This document shows, in pieces, positions 51,886-61,815 of a DNA stretch of 64,000 bases. The stretch lies in assembly GCF_026626705.1 (NCBI RefSeq), contig NZ_JAPNKC010000001.1:4898001-4962000 (forward strand), written 5' to 3'. The translations under genes and the position numbers were made by a program. Under the pieces are notes generated by a model that was not told the DNA's origin, ran no database searches, and was given only the letters and a program-made list of their open reading frames with translations. How positions within the stretch are numbered: position 1 is the first letter of the stretch; the number at the start of each line of letters is the position of its first letter. This stretch comes from Pyxidicoccus sp. MSG2. Lineage in GTDB: Bacteria > Myxococcota > Myxococcia > Myxococcales > Myxococcaceae.

Positions 51886-53350
51886 AGGTCGTCACCGGCC
51901 GGTCGCCGCGGTGCACCGTCACAGGGGGCAGCTCGCGCACCGCCGCGCAATGCGCCTCCAGCCGCACCGCCGCGTCGCGCAGTGGCTGGCGCAGGTCCGC
52001 GACGACGAGGGCGTCCGCGCCGGGACGCACCCGGTCCAGCCAGAAGTCATACGCCAGCCCGTCGCCGCCCAGCGCGGAGTCGGACTGGGTCTCCGGGCGG
52101 TCGGGCAGGTAGTAGGCCAGCTCGCTCGCCGTCTTGTAGCCCCATCCCACCACCAGCGGTGCGGGCGTGCCGGCAGCCTCGCGGTGCCGTTGCACGGCTT
52201 CGGCCAGCTCACGCCAGCCGCTCACCAGGTTGTCGCGCTCGCGAAAGGGAATCCACGGGCAGAGCGGCATCAGATACATGCCTGTCATCAGCACCGCGCC
52301 CAGGCCCACGCTCAGCGCCGCGTAGCCGCGCACGGCCCGGTGCTGGCGCAACGCCCACGCCCCCGCGGCGGCGGCCACCATCAAGCCCAGGTACGCGGGG
52401 GCCACCCAGTTCATCTTCACCCAGTGCAGGGGGCTCATCAGGGTGAACAGGGCGAGTCCTGGCACGCTGGCGAATGCCAACAGCCGTGCGCGGGCATCTC
52501 CCCTCCACGCCTGGCGCACGAGGACGCCCGCCGTCAGCAGCAGCGCCAGGTAGAGCAGCGGCCCCACGGCCAGCGCCTGCAGTCCCACGTAGCGGCCAAC
52601 GAGATAGCCATGGAAGCCATCCACCGTCCGGGCGCGACCGGTGGTCTGGAACGCGAAGGACGCCCAGTCATGCGCCTGGTTCCAGAGCAGCACCGGTGAG
52701 AACACCGCGAGCATGAGGAGGCACGCGGCGTAGGGATGCGGGGTGCGCAGGGCCTCACGGCCCCGCCGTGTCACCAGCGCCGTCCCCAGCACCTGGAGCG
52801 GCAGCAGCGCGGCGGTGTATTTCGACAGCAGCCCGCCCCCACAGAACACGCCCAGCAGATACCAGCGCCATCCAAAACGCCCGGGGCCCTGGCCATCGGG
52901 CAGCACCAACTCGCAGAGCACGCGCAGCGCGGCGGCCCAGAACAGCACGAGCGGGACATCCGGCGTCATCACCACCGCTCCCAGGCCGAAGAGGACCGTG
53001 GCATTCGCGGCGATCGCCGCCAGTACCCCGGCCGCGGGCGAGTACAGCCGCTTGCCGAGCGAATACAGGACCCCCCCGAGTGCGGCCGAGGACAGGATGG
53101 CGGGCAGGCGCAGGGCGAGCTGCGAGTCGCCCAGGAGCCGGACGGACAGCGCCATCCACCAGGCGCACATCGGAGGATGGTCCAGATAGGACAGGTCCAG
53201 GTGGCGCGTGTATTGCCAGTAATAGGCCTCCTGCGGCGCCAGCTCCACCTGCCCCGCGTAGAGCAGCCGCACGAGCACGAGCCCCAGGGTCGCCCCCAGT
53301 CCCCATGGCCACCCAGGGCGATGGGCGGCTCCTCCGACCGTGCTCGGCAT
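51800..53350 (-). CDS. GT39/ArnT-like membrane glycosyltransferase
   Basis: A 516-aa polytopic protein of the PMT/ArnT superfamily, which transfers a sugar from a polyprenyl phosphate donor to lipid A or another envelope acceptor. The conserved first periplasmic loop is present: ELAPQEAYYWQY, then LDLSYLDHPPMCAWWMAL (HPP motif), followed by about 11 transmembrane helices and a C-terminal soluble domain. ATG 53350 follows AGGA. Convergent with a two-component system (86-bp overlap), which is a plausible regulator of surface modification. Confidence 0.88.
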   Translation of the reverse strand: MPSTVGGAAHRPGWPWGLGATLGLVLVRLLYAGQVELAPQEAYYWQYTRHLDLSYLDHPPMCAWWMALSVRLLGDSQLALRLPAILSSAALGGVLYSLGKRLYSPAAGVLAAIAANATVLFGLGAVVMTPDVPLVLFWAAALRVLCELVLPDGQGPGRFGWRWYLLGVFCGGGLLSKYTAALLPLQVLGTALVTRRGREALRTPHPYAACLLMLAVFSPVLLWNQAHDWASFAFQTTGRARTVDGFHGYLVGRYVGLQALAVGPLLYLALLLTAGVLVRQAWRGDARARLLAFASVPGLALFTLMSPLHWVKMNWVAPAYLGLMVAAAAGAWALRQHRAVRGYAALSVGLGAVLMTGMYLMPLCPWIPFRERDNLVSGWRELAEAVQRHREAAGTPAPLVVGWGYKTASELAYYLPDRPETQSDSALGGDGLAYDFWLDRVRPGADALVVADLRQPLRDAAVRLEAHCAAVRELPPVTVHRGDRPVTTFKMWSCQGWHARPEVAARQTLPASGGAR

Positions 53351-53453
53351 CTGGCATCCTTTCGCCCCCGACGACACCTGGGCATCCGTGCTCCGAGGCG
53401 CGGGGGGCTTCCGAGTCATGCCTGATGCGGGAGGGCCGTGTCCGCGAGCCAAT

Positions 53454-53468
53454 GTCTCTCTGAGAGAC
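53454..53468. promoter_or_regulatory. Perfect 15-bp palindrome
   Basis: GTCTCTC-T-GAGAGAC, 7-bp arms around one base, about 105 bp upstream of the glycosyltransferase start. It sits 3 nt from the TTCATC repeats. A dimeric repressor site is likely; the regulator is unknown. Confidence 0.45.
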
Positions 53469-53470
53469 TT

Positions 53471-53487
53471 TTCATCGCCGCTTCATC
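53471..53487. promoter_or_regulatory. TTCATC direct repeats, 11-bp period
   Basis: TTCATC at 53471-53476 and 53482-53487, separated by GCCGC, an 11-bp period typical of OmpR/PmrA-type response-regulator sites. They are 120-140 bp upstream of the ArnT-like gene, consistent with control by the neighbouring two-component system (50081-51885). Confidence 0.4.
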
Positions 53488-53673
53488 TTCGCGTGGGATT
53501 CGACGGAGGCCAGACACTCCGCCAGAGGGCGTCGCTGCATTCCGTGACGCGCGCCATCCATCCCATGGCCCGCACCGCGCTGCCCTGGAGTCGGTGAACG
53601 TGTCAGGCCGGCGTCTCATCCGCCCTGATACTGGCAGGGCGCAGCTTGCGCTTCGCGTGCAAGCGCCAGCGAA

Positions 53674-53687
53674 TGAGAATTCTCTCA
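53674..53687. promoter_or_regulatory. Fur-box-like dyad upstream of CYTH gene
   Basis: TGAGA-ATTC-TCTCA, the same 14-bp layout as the third site in the iron locus (38264-38277). It lies 46 bp before the CYTH start, in a promoter position. Suggests metal-linked or Fur-like control, by analogy only. Confidence 0.45.
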
Positions 53688-53732
53688 TCCCTTCCCCATG
53701 CGGTTCTCATCGGCGCTCCTCAAGATGCCCTC

Positions 53733-54323
53733 ATGCAAGAGGTGGAGCTCAAGAGCGTCGTGGACGACCTGCCGCTGCGCCGCAGGCGCGTCGAGGAAGC
53801 AGGCGGAAGACTGCGCTTCGCCGGACCGATGGTGGACCGGTACTACAGGCTCGAGGCATGTCCAGACGAAGGCGCCGGGCGGCTGCGGGTCCGCACCTAC
53901 GAGGCACCGGCGGGCGGCTGGACGGAGTTGACGTGGAAGGGCGGCGCCCGCCTGGAGCACGGATACAAGGTGCGAGAGGAGCTGACCACCCGGGTGGAGG
54001 ATGAAGCCCCGCTGCGGGAAATCCTCGAGCGCACGGGTTTCGCGGAGAGCGAGTGCCTCAGGAGGGAGATCGCCTGGTATGTGTTCGGCGATGCCACCCT
54101 TCGCTTCGAGCAGTTCCCACGCATGGACCTGCTCCTCGAAGTGGAGGGCGCCTCCGAGGCCATCGAGCACGCCATCCATGCCACGGGGATTCCCCGCGAG
54201 CAGTTCACCGCCGAGCCGCTGAAGGAATTCATCCGCCGCTTCGAGGCGCGGACCGGCACGAGCGCCCTGCTGGAGTGGCCCGTGCCTGCCGTCCGCGATT
54301 CCGCCGCCCCCCGGTTCTCCTGA
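53733..54323 (+). CDS. CYTH-domain protein (class IV adenylate cyclase-like)
   Basis: A 196-aa protein of the CYTH (CyaB/thiamine-triphosphatase) fold. The N-terminal ExExK signature is EVELK (residues 3-7); further charged barrel residues (RLRVRTYE, LTWKGG, REELTTRVED) fit the triphosphate tunnel. It hydrolyses or cyclises a triphosphate substrate (ATP to cAMP, thiamine triphosphate or inorganic triphosphate); which one cannot be told. Monocistronic, with a Fur-like dyad upstream. Confidence 0.88.
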   Translation: MQEVELKSVVDDLPLRRRRVEEAGGRLRFAGPMVDRYYRLEACPDEGAGRLRVRTYEAPAGGWTELTWKGGARLEHGYKVREELTTRVEDEAPLREILERTGFAESECLRREIAWYVFGDATLRFEQFPRMDLLLEVEGASEAIEHAIHATGIPREQFTAEPLKEFIRRFEARTGTSALLEWPVPAVRDSAAPRFS

Positions 54324-54460
54324 CACGGTGATGATGGCGACTCTGGAGCGAGCACGCCGACATCTCCCGAAACACAACGGCAAGGCACTGAAACAGACGC
54401 CTTGCTATCCATGAGCCTCGCAGCGGGTGCACCCAGCTCCCGAGCCGACAGAGGTGGCGG

Positions 54461-55039
54461 ATGGAAACGGTGACGGCGCAGCCCGTGGGTCGTGAGCCGG
54501 TGGTGTTCGGACATGCGCTGGAGGCACTGCTGGCGGCGGCGGACCCGCTGACTCCGGCCAGGCTCGCCGCGCTGGAGCAACTGGGACTCAACACCCACCG
54601 GCCGCTGCTCGCCGCCTACCCCTTCGCGGTGTGGCCGGAAGCCATCCGCCTGCTCGCGGGCACCGAGGCCGGGCAGTACGCCCTGGGCCAGCGCTTCCTG
54701 GAGTGCGTCCAGCAGTCGAAGGTGGGCGCCGCCCTGCACGACTTCGCGAAGGTGGTGGGCGCGGAGCGGATGCTGCTGCGCATGTCGCGCAACATCCGCT
54801 CCTCCAACAACGTTCTCGACGCCCTGGTGACGCCGCGAAGCGAGGACACGGGCTGGGAGCTCCTCGTGCGCCCGCTGGCGGAGTTCACCCACGTCCCGGG
54901 CCTGCGCGCGGAGCCACCGCACTTCGTCCGGGGCCTGCTCACCTCCGCCTTCCAGCAGGCCGGCGCGCGCCTGGCGAGGGTGGAGCTCCTCCGCCACGAC
55001 GCGGCCTGCGCCACCAGCACCTTCCACGTCACGCTCTAG
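54461..55039 (+). CDS. DUF2378 family protein
   Basis: A 192-aa soluble protein of the DUF2378 family, known mainly from myxobacteria and expanded there. Typical features: central YPFAVWPEAIRLLAG and GQRFLECVQQSKVG, and a C-terminal beta segment (VELLRHDAACATSTFHVTL). Function unknown. It stands alone on the plus strand, converging on the small lipoprotein gene. Confidence 0.85.
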   Translation: METVTAQPVGREPVVFGHALEALLAAADPLTPARLAALEQLGLNTHRPLLAAYPFAVWPEAIRLLAGTEAGQYALGQRFLECVQQSKVGAALHDFAKVVGAERMLLRMSRNIRSSNNVLDALVTPRSEDTGWELLVRPLAEFTHVPGLRAEPPHFVRGLLTSAFQQAGARLARVELLRHDAACATSTFHVTL

Positions 55040-55077
55040 CGCGCACGCTGGGGTGGAGGCTCGTGGTAGCGCGAGCG

Positions 55078-55425
55078 TCACGGACAGTCCCTCCCCTGCC
55101 GCCTGGCACACCACGTCCCCCACCACCGTGGGCGCCTCGCGCGAGCCGAGCTGCTCGCCGGGTAGCGCTCGCGGGTGGTGCCCTCGGGGCCCTGCTTCTC
55201 CTTCCAGGTGGTGACGAGCTGCCCGGGGTTCCGCGCCTCCTCCAGGGAGAACCCCTTCTCCTCCAGCACCTGGCGCGCGGTGGCCAGCGTCGTCTGCACG
55301 GGGACCTGGAGCGCCTGCGCGAACCGCATCGGCACCAAGGCCTCCGTGCGTGCGGCGTGCTGCGCGCACCCGGACAGACTCACAGCGAAGGACAGACCCA
55401 GGACGAAGCGCGAGAAGAAGGACAT
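55078..55425 (-). CDS. Small lipoprotein, possibly frameshifted at its 3' end
   Basis: A 115-aa lipoprotein: MSFFSRFVLGLSFAVSLSGC, then a folded region (ATARQVLEEKGFSLEE; LVTTWKEKQGPEGTTRERY). After ERY the frame gives PASSSARARRPRWWG and many Trp/Arg, unlike a protein end, while the adjacent frame from about 55165 reads GEQLGSREAPTVVGDVV with G/C-ending codons. A one-base frameshift there would explain it. Alternatively the short tail is real. ATG 55425 gives the best signal peptide. Confidence 0.55.
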   Translation of the reverse strand: MSFFSRFVLGLSFAVSLSGCAQHAARTEALVPMRFAQALQVPVQTTLATARQVLEEKGFSLEEARNPGQLVTTWKEKQGPEGTTRERYPASSSARARRPRWWGTWCARRQGRDCP

Positions 55426-55489
55426 CAGGGCTCCTTGCAGGAAGCGTCCCCTCAATGCCGGAACGCCTCCTGCATATCGCCCCGCCTGC

Positions 55490-56793
55490 TCAAGGGACCA
55501 TGGCGACCACCGAGTGGGGCTGGGTTCCCAGCGCCCGGGCCAGCGTGGCGCGCGCGGTGGCCAGGTCGTACGTGGCCTGCACGCGCTGGGCAGCGGCGTT
55601 GGTGTACTCCACCTGCGCGTCGCTCAGTTCGATGATGTTGCCCACGCCCGCCTGGTAGCGCCCCTCGGCCAGCCGCAGTCGCTCGCGCGCATTCACCAGG
55701 GCCTCTTCCGCCGCGGAGAGCGCCTCGCGCGAGGCCGTCACCGCCAGCCGCGCCTGCTCCACCTCCAGCCGCACCTGCTGCCGGAGCACGTCCTGCTGGG
55801 CCTGCGTGTCCCGGAGCAACGCCCGCTGCTCGCGCACCTCCGCGCGAGTGCGGCCGCCTTCGAAGAGGGGCCAGCTCAGAGACAGCCCACCGCTCACGTT
55901 CCACGTCGCGTCCGCCGGGTCCGTGCCCGTGTCGTTGGCTCCCGCCGTGGCGCCGAGGCTGGGCCAGAAGTCGCTCCGCGTCGCGCCCACCTGCGCCTCC
56001 TGCGCACGCACCTGGAGCTCGCGCGCCTTCACGTCACCGCGCGCCGCCAGGGCCCGCTCCACCAGCACGTCGGTCGCCGCGTCCTCACCCTCCACGGGCG
56101 CCACCGACACGTCCTCCACCGTGTATTCGGTGGAGCCCTCCACGCCCATCGCCTGGTTGAGCACCGCCTTCGCGGTGGCCTCCGCGTTGCGCGCCTGGAT
56201 GAAGCGCACCTGCGCGTTCGCCCGCGCGGTGCGCTGCTGGAGCAGGTCGATTTCCGGCCGGTTCCCCACCTCCACCGCGGCAGTCACCTGCCGCAAGCGC
56301 TTCTCTTCGCTCTCCAGCGTCTCGCGCGCCACGTCCAGCAGCGCCCGCTGGGTCAGCGCGTCGAAGTAGGAGGCGCGCACGTCGAGCAGCACGTCCTCCA
56401 GCGTCTGGGCCTGCGTCGCCTCCTGCGCCTCAGCGGAGCGGCGCGACGCCGTGAGCCGTCCGGACGTGCGGCCGAAGTCGTAGAGGAGCTGATTGGCGTT
56501 GAGGCCCGCGCTGAAGCGCCGCGCCGTGCCGCCGCTCACCACTCCGCCGGACGTGCCCACGCGGTTCGTCCCCACGTCGTAGCTCGCATTCCCACTCACC
56601 TGCGGCAGGAACCCCGAGCGCGCCTGGTCCACCCGGGCCCGCGCCGCGTCCGTGCCGGCCCGCGCCGAGCGCAACTGCGGCTGCTGCTCGCGCGCGGTGA
56701 CTTCCGCCTGCTCCAGCGTGAGCACCCGCGAGGGCTCCGCCGCCAGCGCACCCGCGCTCCATCCCAGCACCACCACCATGGCCAGCGTCCGCA

Positions 56794-56794
<1 letters not shown>
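55490..56794 (-). CDS. TolC-family outer-membrane channel (MacAB partner)
   Basis: A 434-aa outer-membrane efflux protein with signal peptide (MRTLAMVVVLGWSAGALAA) and two outer-membrane efflux repeats (VTAREQQPQLRSARAGTDAA; VTASREALSAAEEALVNARE). Its ATG shares one base with the stop of the MacB permease gene (TGATG). Last gene of the envelope-stress/export operon; exit duct for the MacA-MacB pump. Confidence 0.92.
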
Positions 56795-58022
<1,228 letters not shown>

Positions 58023-58026
<4 letters not shown>

Positions 58027-58904
58027 GACACCGCCTCCTCTTCTTCCGGGAGCGGCACCGCGGCCTGGGGCGCCTGCTTCCGGTCCGCGACGATGCGGCC
58101 ATCGCGCACCACCACCACGCGACCGGCATACGCGGCGATGTCCGGCTCATGCGTCACCACCACCAGCGTGAGCCCCTCGCGCTGCAACTCCTGGAAGAGC
58201 GCCATCACCTCCACGCTGGTGCGCGAGTCGAGGTTGCCGGTGGGCTCGTCCGCGAGGATGAGGCGCGGCCGGCCCACCAGCGCGCGGGCAATGGCCACGC
58301 GCTGCTGCTGTCCGCCGGAGAGCTGCTTCGGGTGGTGCTCCAGCCGCTCGCCCAGCCCCACCCGCTCCAGCGCGGCGCGGGCTCGCAGGTGGCGCTCGCG
58401 CGTGGGCACGCCCGCATACAGCAGCGGTAGCTCCACGTTCTCCAGCGCGGTGGTGCGCGCGAGCAGGTTGAAGCTCTGGAAGACGAAGCCCAGCGTGCGG
58501 TTGCGCACGCGCGCCAGCCCGTCCCTGTCCAACCGCGCCACGTTGCGCCCGTCCAGCAGGTACTCACCCGCGGTGGGCTTGTCGAGGCACCCGAGGATGT
58601 TCATCAGCGTCGACTTGCCGGAGCCGCTCGTCCCCATGATGGCGACCAGCTCACCCGGTTGGACGGCGAGGTCCACGCCTCGCAGCGCGCGCACCTCCAC
58701 GTCTCCCGTCCGGTACACCTTGCTCACCCCGCGCAGCTCCACGAGCGGCGGGACCTCACGTACGACCTCCATGTCCCTGCGCTCCTCGCCGCCCTGAAAG
58801 GCCTTGCCCGCACCGCCCGACTCACCGAGCGGCGGGGCTTCGCGTCCTGTGCGCATGCCCATGTTCTCCTCGCCGCCCTGAAAGGCCCTGTCTCGCGCGT
58901 CCAT
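58023..58904 (-). CDS. MacB-type ABC transporter ATPase
   Basis: An ATP-binding subunit with Walker A GTSGSGKS, Q-loop FQSFNL, signature LSGGQQQR and Walker B LILADEP. The usual family start corresponds to ATG 58772 (249 aa). Upstream is an in-frame 5' extension made of repeats of the initiation region; ATG 58904 (293 aa, GGAGG 8 nt before it) and GTG 58919 are also possible. The extension contains AFQGGEE twice. Energises the permease at 56794-58026. Confidence 0.9.
58782..58803 (-). repeat. Direct repeat copy near the MacB ATPase start (copy C)
   Basis: A 22-bp sequence (minus strand begins GGCCTTTCAGGGCGGCGAGG) repeated exactly at 58866-58887, 84 bp (28 codons) away, and imperfectly at 58914-58936. 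Encodes AFQGGEE. Confidence 0.85.
58866..58887 (-). repeat. Direct repeat copy near the MacB ATPase start (copy B)
   Basis: Exact second copy of the 22-bp element. A third, diverged copy (58914-58936) spans the stop codon of the MacA-like gene, where the CAG of copies B and C is the TAG stop. This suggests the junction between the two genes was duplicated. Confidence 0.85.
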
Positions 58905-58925
58905 GTCCCCGTCCTCCACGCCGCC

Positions 58926-60248
58926 CTAGAAGGGCCCGCCCCGTCCCGGTGGCCGCATGCCACCGGGCCGCGCGCCCGCGGCTCCACCTACCGGTGGCGC
59001 CGCTGCAGTGCTCGCGGTGACGGCCTGCCCCGTGACGACGGTGTCGCCCGCGTGCAAGTCGCCCTGCGCCAGCTCCGTATAACTGCCGTCCGTCAAACCC
59101 GTCCGCACGCGAGCGCGCACCGGCCCCAGCGCTCCCGGACGCAGCACGTACAGCACACGGCTTCCGTCCTCCGCGCGCTCCGGGGCCGCGGCCTCCTCGG
59201 AGGCCCCTTCGGGAGTCGCGGGCCGGAAGCGCAGCGCCGCATTGGGCACGGCGAGCACGCCGTCCTTCTGCGCGGTGACGATGGTGACGTTGGCCGTCAT
59301 CCCCGGCTTCAACTTCAGGTCCGGGTTGGCCACGTCGATGACGGCGTCATACGTGACGACGTTCTGTGTCGTCGTGGCCGCGTTGCGAATCTGCCGGATG
59401 GTGCCGGTGAAGCGCTCCCCGGGCCACGCGTCCACGGTGAAGGTGGCCGTCATCCCCGGCTGGAGCCGGCCCACGTCGGCCTCGGCCACGCTGGTGTTGA
59501 CCTGCATCTTCCGCAGGTCCTCGGCGATGGTGAACAGCTTCGGCGCCTGGAGGGACGCGGCCACCGTCTGCCCCACATCCACGTCACGCGAGATGACGAT
59601 GCCGTCCGTGGGCGAGACGATGGTGGCCTGCTTCAGGTTGACCTCCGCCTCGGACAGCGCGGCCTGGGCCTGCGCGAGCTGCCCCTCCATCGCGGCCACC
59701 TCGGCGCGCGCGCTGTCGGCCGTGGCCTCCGCGCTCTCCAGGTCGGCCTGCGAGATGAACTGCTGCTGGCGCAGCGTGCGAGCCCGCTCCGCCTGCTTGC
59801 GCGAGTTGTCCGCCATCACGCGGGCCTTGGTGACGTTGGCGCGCGCCGCCAGCTGGTTCGCCTTCGCCCGGTCCACGGCCGCCTGGACGAGCTGCGGGTC
59901 CAGCCGCGCGATGACCTGGCCCTTCTTCACCTCGGAGTTGAAGTCGACCAGCAGCTCCTGGATGCGGCCGGACACCTGGCTGCCGACCTCCACCGTCACC
60001 AGCGCGGAGAGGGTGCCGGTGGCCGTCACCTTCGTGGTGATGCGCCGGGGCTCCACCTTCGCCGTCTGGAACGCGGCCGCGGGGTCCACCGGGCGACTCC
60101 GGGCGCGCCACAGTCCCACCGCGCCCAACACCGCCACCACCAGCAGCGCCCAGCCCCACCACCGCACCCGGCGCTTGATGTCTTCCACCTCGGGAGCCGC
60201 GGGAGCGAGAACTTCGAGGCTCCGCGGTGCTTCAGTCGCGACCTTCAT
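58926..60248 (-). CDS. MacA-type membrane-fusion protein
   Basis: A 440-aa periplasmic adaptor with one N-terminal transmembrane anchor (~30-48, WWGWALLVVAVLGAVGLW), barrel-sandwich domains (GQVIARLDPQLVQAAVDRAK; IVSPTDGIVISRDVDVGQTV), an alpha-hairpin (~115-190), a beta-barrel and a C-terminal Gly/Pro-rich tail (GARPGGMRPPGRGG). Links the MacB pump to the TolC-like channel. Its stop lies inside copy A of the repeat family at the MacB ATPase start. Confidence 0.92.
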   Translation of the reverse strand: MKVATEAPRSLEVLAPAAPEVEDIKRRVRWWGWALLVVAVLGAVGLWRARSRPVDPAAAFQTAKVEPRRITTKVTATGTLSALVTVEVGSQVSGRIQELLVDFNSEVKKGQVIARLDPQLVQAAVDRAKANQLAARANVTKARVMADNSRKQAERARTLRQQQFISQADLESAEATADSARAEVAAMEGQLAQAQAALSEAEVNLKQATIVSPTDGIVISRDVDVGQTVAASLQAPKLFTIAEDLRKMQVNTSVAEADVGRLQPGMTATFTVDAWPGERFTGTIRQIRNAATTTQNVVTYDAVIDVANPDLKLKPGMTANVTIVTAQKDGVLAVPNAALRFRPATPEGASEEAAAPERAEDGSRVLYVLRPGALGPVRARVRTGLTDGSYTELAQGDLHAGDTVVTGQAVTASTAAAPPVGGAAGARPGGMRPPGRGGPF

Positions 60249-60306
60249 GCCCCCAGATGTACGGGGCTCTTCATTTCATTGAATGACGGCCGGATTACCG
60301 CCCGTG

Positions 60307-61815
60307 TCACCCGGCTGAAGAGGCGGACTCCGCCTGCCCGCCCGGCTGCACCTCGGGCGCGGCGGCAGGCAGGGTGATGCGGGCCGTGGTGCCCTCGCCC
60401 GCGCGGCTCTCGAGTGCCAGCGTCCCGCCGTGCGCGTCGATGATGCGCCGGGCCAGGGTGAGCCCCAGCCCCACGCCGCCCGTCCTCCGGGCGCGGCTGC
60501 GGTCGGTGCGGAAGAACGGCGTGCCCACGCGCGGCAGGTCCGCCGCGTCGATGCCGATGCCCTGGTCCGCCACCTCGAACAGGAGCCCCTGTCCGGTGGA
60601 CCGCGCGCGCAGGCGCACGGTGGTGCGTGGCTCGGAGTACTTCCCCGCGTTGTCGAGCAGGTTGTCCAGCACGCGCCGCAACATCACCGGGTCCGCCTCC
60701 AGCACGGGCAGGGACTCGTCCACGCTCACCTCCAGCGTGTGCGTGGGACGAGCGATGCGGAAGCGGCCCGCGGCCTTGTCCACCAGCGCGTGCGCGTCCA
60801 CGCGCTCCAGACGCAGTGGGGGCGTGCCGCCGCTGGAGCCCCCGTTGGCCAGGTCCAGCTTCGCGGCGGTGAGCACGTCCTCCACCAGTCGCTCCAGCTC
60901 GGACAGGTCCTCGGTGATGTCGGTGAGCAGCTCGCGCGCGGTGGCGGCGTCGCCCTCGGCGGCGATGTCCAGCGCCACGCGGATGCGCGACAGCGGCGTG
61001 CGCAGCTCGTGGGACACATTGGCCAGCAACTCCTTCTGCGAGCGCAGCAGGTGGGTGATGCGGCCGGCCATCTCGTCGAAGGCCTCCGCCACCTCGCCCA
61101 GCTCGTCGTGGCGGCGGAAGCCGGTGCGCGTGTCCAGCTTCCCCGCGCCGAACTCCCGCGCCACCTGCGCCAGCCGTTGCAGCGGCCCCGCCAGCGTGCG
61201 CGCGAAGACCAGCGACGTAATCGCCGTGCACACCAGGACCGCGGCCACGATGAACGTCGTGTTCTCCGACGGCGGAGTGGGAGGACGCATGAGGATGGAG
61301 ACGTACGCCTCCACCGGCCCTCGCTCGGGGATGGGCAACGTGAGCACCGGGAGGGGCGGCGGCGGATCCGGAGGCGACACGCCTGGCAGGGGCAGTCCGC
61401 CGGGTCCTCCGGGTCCTCCCCGTCCTCCTGGCCCGCCCCGTCCCGGCCCCCCCGGTGGACCGGCTCCTCCCGACCGGGAGAGCGCCTCGAGCTCGGCGGC
61501 GCTCAGCGGCGGCAGGGGCGTGGACGTGTTGCTGGCGATGAGCTGCCCGGACGCGTCCCGCACCGTCACCTGCGCATCAATCATCCGCGCCGCGCGGTCC
61601 AGCGAGGCCTGGAGCGCCGCCGGATTGTTCCGCAGCTCCCCCCACTCGCGCACGTTGTACTGGAGGTGCCGGTTGAAGCCGTGCCGGAAGGGCTTCTCGA
61701 CGATGAGCGAGCGCGCGAGGAACAACACGACGCTGACGAGCACGAGCTGCGCCAGGCCCACCAGGTAGATGCGCAGCAGCAGCCGGCCGGGACGCCGGAA
61801 GGAGAACCCGCTCAA
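60307..61815 (-). CDS. Sensor histidine kinase with collagen-like insert
   Basis: A 502-aa membrane kinase: TM1 (~14-36), periplasmic sensor (~37-185), TM2 (~186-205), HAMP, HisKA with His269 in VSHELRTPL, HATPase_c (NLLDNAGKYS; GGVGLGLTLARRI). Residues 116-142 are nine perfect Gly-X-Y triplets (GGAGPPGGPGRG...), then a Pro-run (PPDPPPPLP). The 4-bp overlap with the response regulator upstream and the MacAB-TolC genes downstream make a CpxA-like envelope-stress kinase likely. Confidence 0.92.
   Translation of the reverse strand: MSGFSFRRPGRLLLRIYLVGLAQLVLVSVVLFLARSLIVEKPFRHGFNRHLQYNVREWGELRNNPAALQASLDRAARMIDAQVTVRDASGQLIASNTSTPLPPLSAAELEALSRSGGAGPPGGPGRGGPGGRGGPGGPGGLPLPGVSPPDPPPPLPVLTLPIPERGPVEAYVSILMRPPTPPSENTTFIVAAVLVCTAITSLVFARTLAGPLQRLAQVAREFGAGKLDTRTGFRRHDELGEVAEAFDEMAGRITHLLRSQKELLANVSHELRTPLSRIRVALDIAAEGDAATARELLTDITEDLSELERLVEDVLTAAKLDLANGGSSGGTPPLRLERVDAHALVDKAAGRFRIARPTHTLEVSVDESLPVLEADPVMLRRVLDNLLDNAGKYSEPRTTVRLRARSTGQGLLFEVADQGIGIDAADLPRVGTPFFRTDRSRARRTGGVGLGLTLARRIIDAHGGTLALESRAGEGTTARITLPAAAPEVQPGGQAESASSAG

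Larger units (their letters stand above)
53351..53732. other. Divergent promoter region, glycosyltransferase / CYTH gene
   Basis: 382 bp without a supported gene. It holds three sequence elements described separately: a 15-bp palindrome (53454-53468), TTCATC direct repeats (53471-53487) and a Fur-like dyad (53674-53687). Confidence 0.5.

Noticed and set aside
53897-55369. 490-codon minus-strand frame across the CYTH and DUF2378 genes
   Set aside because: Covers two well-supported plus-strand genes and their promoter; only its 5' end may be relevant, as the alternative frame of the frameshifted lipoprotein.
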